From the NCBI GenBank assembly GCA_021030915.1, contig JAGEMR010000005.1, positions 434,001-498,000 of the forward strand: DNA of 64,000 bases. The letters are read 5' to 3'. The position numbers were made by a program, and so were the translations under genes. Positions 43,295 to 53,309 of this stretch are shown piece after piece (within the stretch, counting starts at the first letter, position 1; each line of letters starts with the position of its first letter). The notes below the pieces were generated by a model. It did not search any database and was not told where the DNA came from. It saw nothing but the letters and a program-made list of their open reading frames with translations. The DNA comes from Astrothelium macrocarpum. Its lineage: Eukaryota > Ascomycota > Dothideomycetes > Trypetheliales > Trypetheliaceae.

Positions 43295-44375
43295 ATGGAA
43301 CCGCCAAACAACCTCAACCACGCAACCACCACACCCACCACGGCCCCAGCAAACTCCATCCGCCAACCATCCACCTTCACAGACGGCGGTCCCCTTCCCA
43401 AACTCCTCGTCTTCGACCTCGACTACACCCTCTGGCCCTTCTGGGTAAGTCCCATGCTTCACCTCCCCCCTCCCGGCCCAACTTCGCTCCCCCTCTCCTC
43501 CTCTATTCCCAAGCCCTCCAGCTCACCTCGCACAGGTCGACACGCACGTCAGCCCGCCCCTGAAAGCCAGCGACTCCACGGGTCTCACCGCGACCGATGC
43601 CACTGGCGACGCCTTCGGCTTCTACGCCGACACGGCCGCGATCCTCGCCGCGGCGCGCGCGCGGGGCATCCCCGTCGCTGTCGCATCGCGGACGCATGCG
43701 CCGGAGCTCGCGCGGCGGCTACTCTCGCTGCTGCGGCTCCCCGGGCTTCCGTCTGCGTCCGCGGGGGGAGATGGTGATGGTGGGATGCGCGCCGTAGACG
43801 CGTTTGCGCAGCTGGAAATGTACCCCGGGAGCAAGCGGACGCACATGACGCGGCTGAAGAAGGGCCTGCGGGTGGAGTATGCGGAGATGTTGTTTTTTGA
43901 CGACGAGCCGCGGAATCGCGATGTCGAGGGGTTGGGGGTGGTGATGTGGTTGGTGAGGGATGGGGTGTCGATGGCGGAGATTGATGGTGGGGTGAGGAGT
44001 TGGAGGGAGAGGACGGGGAGAGGTGGTGGTGGTGGTGGTGGTGATGGGGCGAAAGCCGGGAAGGAGGGGGGGAAGGTGAAAGATGGGAAGGGGAAGGATG
44101 GGAAGGGGAAGGATGGGAAGGGGAAAGATGAGAAGCGTAAGGAGGGGAAGGAGGGGAAGGGGAAGGATGGTAAGCAGAAAGATGGGAAGGGAAAGGATGG
44201 GAACGGGAAGGAGTCGAAACAAACGAAGGAGAAGAAGTTGAAGGAGGGGAACGACAAAAAGGGGACGAAGATGAAGGAGGGGAAGGCCAGAGAGGCAAAG
44301 GGGATGAAGGATTCGAAAGACAAAATAGTAGCTGTACGCGTCAGGGAGGCCCCCAATGCACTTTCGAGCAATTAA
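43295..44375 (+). CDS. Magnesium-dependent phosphatase 1 (HAD family) with Lys-rich tail
   Basis: Two exons, 43295-43444 and 43536-44375, give 329 residues. The HAD phosphatase has motif I FDLDYTLW (catalytic D41, acid/base D43), VASRTHAPELARRLL (motif II), LEMYPGSKRTHMTRLKKG with the conserved lysine, and motif IV FFDDEPRNRDV (D172/D173). MDP-1 enzymes hydrolyse phosphotyrosine, sugar phosphates or fructosamine-6-phosphate in vitro. The usual family length is about 165-200 residues. Here about 110 extra residues follow, first polyglycine then repeated GKGKDGK units rich in Lys, Gly, Glu and Asp. The exon 2 start is fixed by the continuation VDTHVSPPLKA after WPFW. GC content in exon 2 is much higher than in neighbours. 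Confidence 0.88.
44080..44215 (+). repeat. 15-bp coding minisatellite in MDP-1
   Basis: Tandem copies of a GGGAAGGGGAAGGAT-like unit encode GKGKD; the first three are nearly identical and later ones degenerate. Cytosine is almost absent and runs of three or four G recur every few bases. Confidence 0.85.
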
Positions 44376-44644
44376 AGCTGTGAAGAAATCGAGAGATACT
44401 TATGTAACGCCCGCAGCACATTATTGAGAGCCTCTCGGACGTATGAGCGGCGACATTTGGGCGGATAGCATTGATAAGCGATCGCATGGACTGGATGGCA
44501 TCACTTTCTTGAAGTGTAGTTTCGATACTCACATTTATGAGGAATTACAGAGCCTTGTTAGCCTCATTACATAACATGAACTGAAGTTTTTAAGTTCAAA
44601 TTGAAATTCGCAACTCATTGTTTGATCATTAGGATTCGGTCTTG

Positions 44645-47154
44645 CTACTCTTGGGGGTCCTTAGCGTTATTATCGATTAATCTACACAATTCAGCTCCGC
44701 AATTTGGTTCAATTTCTTGTCCATCCCGGCCCACTAGCACGGCCAAGTCCTCATTGTATGAATTCTTCAAATGCCCCACCCATCGAAATTTAGTTTCAGC
44801 AATTGTAATCCACCGAATGTAGAAAGGTGGAGAAGTTTTCCAGTTCAATCTCTGTACCCACCTTGGCACCTTCGCTGTTCCCGGGAGAGATTCCATTCGA
44901 GCATAACCTTGAAACGCCATACTTTTGTTGACAGAAAAGAAGAGAATGACATGACGTGAGTTGTTGAATGCTTCAGTGAAGAGGTCGGTATTCTTGTCCT
45001 GTGTAGCCCACGTGTTGTCATTTATAGCCGTCTCCACGTTCTCGTGGTTCCACGACTTGATGATGAAATAGCGCACCTCTAGAACTAGAAGATTAGCAGT
45101 CGCCTTGAAAAGACCACGACAGTTTTAAGAAAACTTCGGTGGCTCACCACCGTTGCTGAGCCCCAAAGAACTAGCACCAGTGCCTTCGTCAGCCCCATGA
45201 GTAGAAGCCCAAGCAGGCAATTTTACGGCTTTTTCCACACGTGAATTATCATGAAAAGAGCTATGATTATTTCCAACCTTCCAAGATCGATTCTGGTAAT
45301 GTTCTTGTTCAGCGTGTCTATTCCGTGACATAGGGCCAAATTGTTCATTGTCAGGGCTTCGGCGGCTCAAAGTATTAGACCGATGATTCTCAGTCCGATT
45401 ATTGTGGTAGAACGATTGACGATCGTCGTTTCGATCGCCATGGTAGGACGACCGACGAATGTCATTTCGATTGTCATGAATGGATGATCCACGATTCTCG
45501 TAATGATTATCACGATACGAGGAGTGGCGGCCTAAGAGCTCTTTGTCAATTTTAGATCGAAAGCTCAAGGGTGCATTTGATCTGGTCGTACCTTTTGATC
45601 TTGGGCTTGCGCTTCGATTGCTGCGAGCGCCAACGCGAGACAAAAGGGGATGCTGAGAGTTCGACCTATCTGCATTATCTTTGGTATGAGATTGTACATG
45701 CTCTTCAAGACCTCTTGCATGGGCCGCACTCATTGTGTGTGGACGATTTGAATTCTCAGTGCGTCGAGATTTATTCACAGGCTCTAGTGCAGGCTGAGAA
45801 CTCTGGTCCGGTGAGAAGGAACGCTTGTTGCTGGGGTCTGCGTTGGCTTCGGCAGCCGCAGTGCTGGATGTGTTGTGATTCTGTGGTCCGAACATGGACG
45901 TGTTCGTGAGAGACGTGTTGATTTCGATGATGCTTACAGATTGAGCACGCATTACACGGCGTTTGTCGCTCTCCTCCTCCTTTTCGAGTTGAGCCATTTC
46001 GCGATTCAGAAGTTTGCGTTTCCGGTGCCGTTCCAAAGCCCTCTCTCGATAGTCTTCATTGAACCATCCAGTCATTTCAAGCCAATCACGAAGAGGATCC
46101 GATACTTGAAAGTTGGAGGCTGCTGTTGTACCATTGCGAGCAACAATGAGCGATGTCTCTCCATTCATAACTCTTGTGTTCCCTCTTGGCTCGCGGGTTG
46201 TATTTGTCAGAACCATATTGAGATTATTTTGAGACACTTCTTGATGCTGATTGTTTGACGAAACGCTCGGTTCAGGCGCAACTGTAGAGGGTCTATTGTC
46301 CGGGAGACGAGTTTGCATGGTCAATGAATTTTGATGCTCGGTTGTTGATTTTGGTTGGTCGCTCGCTTGTTGTCCTGCCTCTTTACCAGCGTGTGAAATT
46401 TCGATTACATTTGTTGCAGATGACATGACGGTACTGTTGTTTTCGTGAATTTCGCCAGTTTCTTGAGAGTTAGATGAAGCGTCATTTTCAGGGTTTGTTG
46501 GTTTTGTAGTAGAAAGAAATTTGGGATCTTTGGGCACACCCGACTGCTTTGGTGTGGTGGGGCGCAGAGTTAGGCGCCCAGTCCCATTACCTTTCATCTC
46601 TGGGTAGCTGGATCGCTTTGCTTTTGTCTGAGCATCTGCAAAAGCACGACCCTCTGCTACTAGCTTGTCAATGTCAGCACTTGAAGGGTTTCTCCACACA
46701 GCAGGCCGAGGAGCCTGTTCCTCAAACTCTGGATTTGTAGTCACTTCGACATTGCTAGATTTTTGGGTTCCACCGCTATTTGCCGGATCATCAGAAGGCA
46801 TGGAGAGCCGAGATTTAAGCTTGGCTCTCAGCTCTGCCAGCTTGGAGGCCTGTGCCGCTTCATCTTCATTACTGTTGAGTGGACTTTTTTGAGTTTTCAT
46901 GTTTGCTTGAATATTCTAGCAAGCAGATGGAATCAGTGCTAGATGAAGCAGTAGAGAGGACGGTAAAGACGGTCACTTACTTCGGCGCCACCACGGGAAT
47001 CACGAGATTCAAAGAATCGTTGATCAGATGGTTGAATGCTGCCGCTGGCCCGGAAGTTGAACGGGTGATTGATATCCGGTCCGGAATGATTGTCGGCAAA
47101 ATCATCTACATTGAATGGCACAAAGCCGTCACCATCACCGAAGCCCCAAGCCAT
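44645..47154 (-). CDS. YTH-domain protein (m6A RNA reader, YTHDC1-like)
   Basis: Three exons, 47154-46981, 46915-45148 and 45078-44645, total 791 residues. Exon 1 encodes MAWGFGDGDGFVPFNVDDFA, found only by splicing (GAA|GTAAGT donor, 65-nt intron). The long middle part is disordered, rich in Asn, Ser and Arg, with short repeats of an HxNRxDxRxS type near residues 550-620. The C-terminal YTH domain begins EVRYFIIKSWNHENVETAI at the second junction and continues with NDNTWATQ, ILFFSVNKSMAFQGYARM, FYIRWITI and VGRDGQEIEPNCG. Its tryptophans in SWN and NTWATQ fit the aromatic cage for N6-methyladenosine. It is likely nuclear. Similarity is closest to the YTHDC1 group rather than YTHDF. Confidence 0.92.
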
Positions 47155-47625
47155 AGTGTGTATTTGATGCAGAAGCCGGGTAGATGTCGTATGGAGCAAG
47201 TGGCGCGTGTACGCGTTGGAGATTCAAGGCAAACGCAGGGTCTAAGGCAAATTTTGGCCATGTGGATCTTCGGCGCTAACATATCGGCCAATCGCTGTGC
47301 TTGACCGGAGGTAGCCGAGGCTTATCGATAGGATCTCGCTGACCCCGATTGCCTTAAGGCAATCTCTCACTCATTGATCATCATCAATTGATGTAGAACT
47401 CCATGTTTCTACTGTCAATGGAGAAAGAACGACCAGATAATGGTTCAGTTTCTTGGGAATTCATAAGCATATTAATCTCATAAGCTATCAATTTGCGTTA
47501 TCCAAAAACTTCTCCGGCGCAGATGCAATTTATGAGCCGTTAGCAAGGAAAGACTCCACGGATATGAAAGGCTATGAGATGAAACGCCAAGTAATGTACC
47601 AAGCACTGGCCCTGAAAATCATTAA
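47155..47625. other. Intergenic, YTH promoter and RID1 3' region
   Basis: About 470 bp; no supported feature. Confidence 0.4.
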
Positions 47626-50330
47626 TCATAACCATCCTATGTCGCCATCCTCCACCTTCTGTCCGCCGATGTTGCTAAGACCCAGTCCAAAGTCCAACTT
47701 TGGCGATCCCACATCGACTCTTAGTGCCTCCAAGCCCTGTTCCTTTTTAGCAGGGTTTCCTTTCTTGATGGGGCTCTTCTTTGGACTTGTATCATCTTTC
47801 TTGGGACCAAATCTCACGTCGTCAATCGCCCAACCGTCTTCCGCTGCCGCCATGATCCATGTCTTTAAGCAGTCATGCACTGCTCCATAGAATTTCTCTT
47901 TACACGTACGAAGCGAGATGCCCATGCACTTCTCAAACCCCGAGGCACGCAATTCCCTACGAAGCTCATTTCGCTCTTGAGCCGTCGGTAGGGATGCTAC
48001 GAGGCCATTCATAAGATCCAGATGTCCGGCAATGTAGTTGGTCGCGTCCCATTCTACTCCGCCGATGTACGGCGCTGCTGGCACAGGTGGCCGAGTCTTG
48101 GGGAAATGCATTGACAAGTAGCTCTCATTTGGGATTTGAAATTCGCTACCATTCTGCATAATAGCCGAGTCTTTAGAGCCGCTGACAGGGTCTGGGCCCA
48201 TTGGAATGACGTTGTGGTGATGCAAAAAGATCCAGAAGACCTCTTTGGTGACGCTGACAATCTCTTTGCACCAAACACGGTAAGGTCGCGACTGATGCAT
48301 CTCCGTGATGAAGTTTAAGGGCTGATTGTCTTCAGGAGGCAGAGGATCACGGAGAAATGCGAGCAACGTCCGGGACCGTTCGTCGATACCGTTTGACATA
48401 GCAGCAGCGAGATGTGTAACTACTTAACAATCAGTATTGCTCTCAAATGCATGTGCACTGTTCAGTCTTCAGGACGCTATCAGGAGCGATGAATGGGTAC
48501 CTTACAGAGCAGATTAACCACAATTCCTCTTGTCGTAAACTCGCTCGGTCCCTTTTTTTCTTCGTCAAAAATCATCTTTAACAGTGCAGGAAACAAGCTA
48601 TCCTCAATCTCACAGAGCTTCTTGAGTGCCACATCCGTGGTGCAGAGGCCTTTTAAGCAAAGTAACGTTTCGTGAAGAAGTTGATCTTCGTGCTCTTCCC
48701 TCCACTCAATCTGCATGATTCGACATAAAAGGTCAATGACCTCTGTCATGCCGCCTTGCTGGATGAAGCCGTCTACCCAATTCACGGTTTCATTCCGTAA
48801 TAGTAAGCGTAGCTTGTGTAGCTTTCCGACTTCCACCACTTCAGGCTTTTGGACCTTACGCAAGTACTCAACGTATTCTTCTGGTACTGGAGCCTTGGGA
48901 GCCTTCCGGCCAGAAGACGTAGATCCGTTGTTCTGACTGTTCAGCGAGGTGAGTGATTTGGATGATGCAGATTTGTGCATACTCGACCACTCGGTTTGCG
49001 ACGTATCAGTTTCCTGTGGAGCCTTTCGCTTCTTTGACGGAGAAAGCGAATCTTTGCTGAAAGTGAAGGTCTTGCTCCGAGACCTGGTATGCTTGGACGA
49101 ACCAGCGGTCGACGTCTCTTGCGTGTCTACTGCCCCTGCATCCATCTTCGAACCATCCGAACCTGCTGACCCTGGAGCTTTAGATCGACCTCTTCGACGA
49201 CTAGCATTCTCCTCCGGCTTCGGCTGTCTATCGTTCGCTGTTCCGGGTGGGGTATGTCGACTGTTCATGATAAAATCTATCTTTACCCTTGATGTCAGAC
49301 CCCTCATTCCAGCTCTCATATTTTCGGGGACGTTTCGCTCATTGAGTACAGCCTCGAAAGCGTCGTCGAGCTCCTTGCCCTGGAGTTCTTGGCTCAAACG
49401 GCTTGAGTCAAGCTGCAAGATCTTTTCGTTCCCTGTGAGAGCTGCGACAGCTGCCAATACTCGTGAATTTCGCTTCTCGGAACCCGGGCGCGAATGACTC
49501 CGTGGCCTTGCTCTGTCCAATTCCTCGTCGGCTCGTCGTGCCTCATTGAAATCTTTTAGCGGTACTGTGCTTTGTGGGAGATGAGCAGATCTTGGACGAG
49601 TTTGTTTCTGTACTGGCTCGACGTTTCCATCACTGTAAATTTGTTCGGTGTCGTAGCGATCCAGGTAAACAGGTTGACAAATTTGCTCTGACATGTCTCT
49701 TAATGGCCTTTTGGGATGGGAACTCTCAAGCGCACCATCATCGAAGCCTCCTTTCGCAAACTGAGCCCAGATTGGTGTGCGGGCTTCAGATACAGCAGAC
49801 GCTGGTGGTGTTGTATTCTCCTTCTCTTTACTGCGTGAAGCATCATTCATGTTTTTTGATGCTCTGTTCGCCTTCAGGAACATGGAAGACAGACTAGTGG
49901 ATGACTTGGACTTTTTGGGCTTTTGCGGGGAGGTTTTCTCTTTCTTGTGCGTTCGCTGTGGTGACTTGCTCTCTTGGTCCTGTTCTCGGGTGGTACCGTT
50001 AAATAAATTCCTTACAGCGGCAGAACTCTTCATCTTCTGTGGAGTCCTTAAGCCCTTGTGTCCCTTTTCTTTTTTCGGTGGAGATGCCGGTCGGTTTGCG
50101 TTTTGTTGTATCTCACTTAAAGGATTGTAAATATGTTCTGGAACCGATGAGGGAGGGACTTGTTCTCGAAAATCTATATCTTGAGCATTGGTTCCGTTGT
50201 TCGTCCCAGTCAGGTTATTGACACCTTCGGATGGAAGCTTCTTATGGCTCCTGGTGACCATAATAGATTTCAGGACGGAAGATTTGGCTCGGTGGTGAGG
50301 AGGCCGTTCTTGTGCAGAAGGTTCCGCCAT
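47626..50330 (-). CDS. Formin GBD/FH3-like GTPase-binding protein (RID1-like)
   Basis: Two exons, 50330-48506 and 48419-47626, give 872 residues. The N-terminal half is basic and disordered with many Ser/Lys/Pro (KSMVTRS-type motifs, PKKEKGHKGLRTPQKMKSS). The C-terminal half carries a formin GTPase-binding/FH3 domain: LQGKELDDAFEAVLNERNVP, MRAGMRGLTSRVKIDFIMNS, VEYLRKVQKPEVVEVGKLHK, LRLLLRNETVNWVDGFIQQG and, across the junction, GIVVNLLFTHLAAAMSNGID. It has no FH1 or FH2 domain, so it is not an actin nucleator. The layout matches fungal RID1 (Rho GTPase-interacting domain) proteins linked to polarity. The C-terminal tail is again basic (KKDDTSPKKSPIKKG). Confidence 0.85.
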
Positions 50331-50715
50331 ATTCGATGATTTTTGCTCGTATTAACTCATACTCCGTATAATAGCCCGTAGAGAGACCATTGTGGATGAG
50401 AAAATGACATTCTTGACATGCAATGGTCACGACGGCAACTTGCCGCTTTGCGATTGTTGTTGCGCTAGTGTTGCGCAGCAACAATAGAAATCCCTACCAG
50501 AGTTACCCTGTGTGGACTGGTTCTTCCGCATCCCGAGCCAATCACAGCTTTCCTCATTGATGACAGTGGCAGCATACCAGCGCTTGTATTTGAATCGTTG
50601 CTTTTGCTGATTTCACCTTTTGCAGCCAATGATAGAGAATCTACTAGTTGAAAATGGAGTAAGGGTATATTGATTACTACATCCTATTGCTACATCTGCC
50701 ATCATGCCTTAGGGG
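50331..50715. other. Intergenic, RID1 promoter
   Basis: About 385 bp; nothing specific recognised. Confidence 0.4.
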
Positions 50716-52473
50716 CTAAGCCATCCCACTACTCCTCTTGACTGCAACAAGAATGTCCCTTAGATTTTTGTACAGGATGTTTCCTGCATAACTTGATTCC
50801 TTTGCTGCTACTGACTTCTCGCCGCCTGGTATGGAGTTATCAACTTCTCCGATCTCTTCCGCCACTGATGATATCCGTTTGTCGTCTTCCTCCCTGTGTA
50901 TGTACTTTATCTCATCTAAATACTCTTGCTGGCTTTGGACATGTTTGTCATGATCCACAGGCAAAAAGTCGTGCTGTTTAGGGGGGGAATGAGGTGTGGC
51001 AGAATACATGGTGGGAGTGGTGATCTCCTCGGTTCTATCGATGCCCAATCCAACGACAGACGGATAAAAAGATGTTGGAGTATCAAGATTGGGTACTGGC
51101 GCGGCCTTGTCAAAATTGGCACGATTGACTTTCTTAGACAAGACTGCTCCAGCGGACATGGATCTCCGTGGCGCCGATGTTGTGTTTGGGGTTTTGGTCA
51201 GGCCGTTTGACGTTGACGAGGTAGACGTATATGAACGATGCAAAAGCTTGGTGCCGGTTTGAGTCAGCTTTTTCATAACGCCCAGCTTGCTTGCGCTCCC
51301 GTCCAGTAAATTTGGAGGTGCACCGCTTTCGCTTGAAGTAGAAGACGTTTGATTTGATGGAGATCGACGGTGAAGCTGTTTTCGTGATGGCGAAGAAGGG
51401 CATGAAGCACTTTCTCTCTCCTCATCAAACCGAAATATACTTGACCATCCTTCTCGAAAGGCGACCCAGATTCCACTGAGCAAGATCAGGTTGCGTAGAG
51501 ATTCCTCGGTAGCGAACGGAGCGCTTCCTTCAATGCCTTCCAAAGCAGTGAAAGAACTAACACTTGATTGCCGAGATGGTCGTTTAGGCTGTCCAGGGCC
51601 CGAGCTACGGTCAACACTTGATACGTTGGGTATACTGTATTGGCCATAAACATCCAGTCTCGTTCGACTCATCGACCCAACAATAGGATGTTGACGCATA
51701 TTGGGTGTAATTTTGGTAAACATAAAAGAATGATCCTCGGATCGTTGTTCCAGGCCATTTGCATTAAGCGGGGGTGTCTTTTCCATCGATTTAGTAGGGT
51801 GCTTGCGGACCCAACGAGTCGTTGACTTTAGACCATGGCCTTCATGCGTGATAAACTCGTAACCGCCATTTGGCATTGAGGACGCCTCTGATGTGGTTCC
51901 ATCTTCGAGAAAGATTTCTGTATGTGACAGCGCTCCCTTGCCTTCTCCCTTTCGTCTGCAAATGAGGCCAACCACATGTCGTGAGCTCCACTTTTTTAAT
52001 TGAACAGGATCGGCATTCTTATTTGAGTAGTCTTGGACTTGTAGAACAACGAGATCTTCTGGTCCTATGCGGCATTTACCTGGATACAATGACGTGATAG
52101 TCCGGCCGGCTTTAAGGGCAAAGGCGGCAGCAGAGAGCACCTCAAACTCTGGGACAGACCTCGTGTTGGCTGCTACCCGTTGTAGCTGCAAGAGTACTTT
52201 GGGTCGCAGGGAAATTTTTGATCGTTTTCCTCCATTCGGAGGTGGATGCGCTATGCTATAAGTTGTTTTCTGTCGTTTCGTCTTTTCCTTTCGTATCGGC
52301 GTGCTGCTCGACTGTCTCGACGTGGTGTGTAATTCACAACTTGTACCTTCTCGGCTGTCTTCGACGGAATTAACGCAACAAGCTGAGTTTACATTTTTAA
52401 AATTTTCGGGCTGCATCACGCTCTGAGGTAGGAAAGGTGAAGAAGGCTTCAAAAATTCGAGAAAAACTCCCAT
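50716..52473 (-). CDS. Conserved fungal protein of unknown function
   Basis: Single open frame of 585 residues; I do not recognise a named domain. The N-terminal part has a patterned globular region (about 90-260): LLQLQRVAANTRSVPEFEVL, LYPGKCRIGPEDLVVLQVQD, KKWSSRHVVGLICRRKGEGK, SHTEIFLEDGTTSEAS, YEFITHEGHGLKSTTRWVRK and MFTKITPNMRQHPIVGSMSR. A short hydrophobic helix (SLRNLILLSGIWVAFREGW) lies near 350. The rest is Ser/Thr/Pro-rich and disordered, and the protein ends YAGNILYKNLRDILVAVKRS. Alternation of hydrophobic strand-like pieces suggests a beta-rich fold, which is inference. A start at the internal ATG (MQPENFKNV) is possible. Confidence 0.75.
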   Translation of the reverse strand: MGVFLEFLKPSSPFLPQSVMQPENFKNVNSACCVNSVEDSREGTSCELHTTSRQSSSTPIRKEKTKRQKTTYSIAHPPPNGGKRSKISLRPKVLLQLQRVAANTRSVPEFEVLSAAAFALKAGRTITSLYPGKCRIGPEDLVVLQVQDYSNKNADPVQLKKWSSRHVVGLICRRKGEGKGALSHTEIFLEDGTTSEASSMPNGGYEFITHEGHGLKSTTRWVRKHPTKSMEKTPPLNANGLEQRSEDHSFMFTKITPNMRQHPIVGSMSRTRLDVYGQYSIPNVSSVDRSSGPGQPKRPSRQSSVSSFTALEGIEGSAPFATEESLRNLILLSGIWVAFREGWSSIFRFDEERESASCPSSPSRKQLHRRSPSNQTSSTSSESGAPPNLLDGSASKLGVMKKLTQTGTKLLHRSYTSTSSTSNGLTKTPNTTSAPRRSMSAGAVLSKKVNRANFDKAAPVPNLDTPTSFYPSVVGLGIDRTEEITTPTMYSATPHSPPKQHDFLPVDHDKHVQSQQEYLDEIKYIHREEDDKRISSVAEEIGEVDNSIPGGEKSVAAKESSYAGNILYKNLRDILVAVKRSSGMA

Positions 52474-53309
52474 TCAAGGAGCAAATGGTGGGTAACGCTC
52501 TTAAATCGGATATGGAAACTCCTGCTAAATCTTGCACCAGGAGGTAGCTATTGGATTTTGCGTTCAGTATTAGTCTCAAACTTGGAACAGGACGTTCCAA
52601 GAGAAAATAGATCTGCTTATTCAGAGATCGACCAGCGACGCTCGTGTTTTAAGCGAAAAGGGCAACAGGAGCGAGAAAAGCTTTGGACACATTTCAGGTT
52701 AACTGACCGGACGGCGGAGTCAAACTCAGCTGACCTTGCAAAACCAGAAAAGCAAGTCCCTCCAGGAGGAGGACGAGATTCGGGTTTGAATGGAGGCACA
52801 AAAGGCAGAGTGCAGAGCATTCGAGGACGGGGAAAGCGGTACAAAGAACCATCTTCGGACGATGCTGGGCACGGCATATTCTTTGTACGTTAGGCGAGAT
52901 AGACACAAATGCGCGCCACCGCGAACGAACAACACGGATCCTTGGTACAGGTTGTAGAATGCTATTCCGCCGCAGCATTGCCATGGGATCATCTGAAAAC
53001 ATCGGCGAACAATGATTCCGAGCCGAAACGGCGCAACGAACCAACCAATAGTGATGATCCAAAACAAGACCTGCATGTCGGCCCTACTGACAATGCATCT
53101 CCGTACGGAGTAATGAAATGTCCATCGTCTGCTGATGACCACACTACTCGCCCGGCTAACCCATGACAGCCTTGTAGCCCCTGCAACATCTCAACTACAT
53201 TTGCTTTTCTGGCAGACACCGGCGCGTTGATAGCTCATGTTGCCGCAGACCTTTTCGGCCCCTCCAACAACTTGATGCTATCTTGATCTTTGACTATGAA
53301 TGAGCTGAG
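52474..53309. other. Divergent intergenic region
   Basis: About 840 bp between the unknown protein and GPI18. Overlapping open frames on both strands (about 52560-53220) show no motif and are read as chance frames. Confidence 0.4.

Noticed and set aside
43585..44371. Long minus-strand frames opposite MDP-1 (up to 249 codons)
   Set aside because: They are Ser/Pro/Phe-rich antisense shadows of the purine-rich repeat tail.
47626..48399. Separate 257-residue gene downstream of the RID1 N-terminal frame
   Set aside because: The two frames join in phase across an 86-nt intron and together make the conserved GBD/FH3 domain, so they are one gene.
52558..53219. Overlapping 76-138 codon frames on both strands
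   Set aside because: No homology-like motif and mutual overlap; read as promoter sequence.
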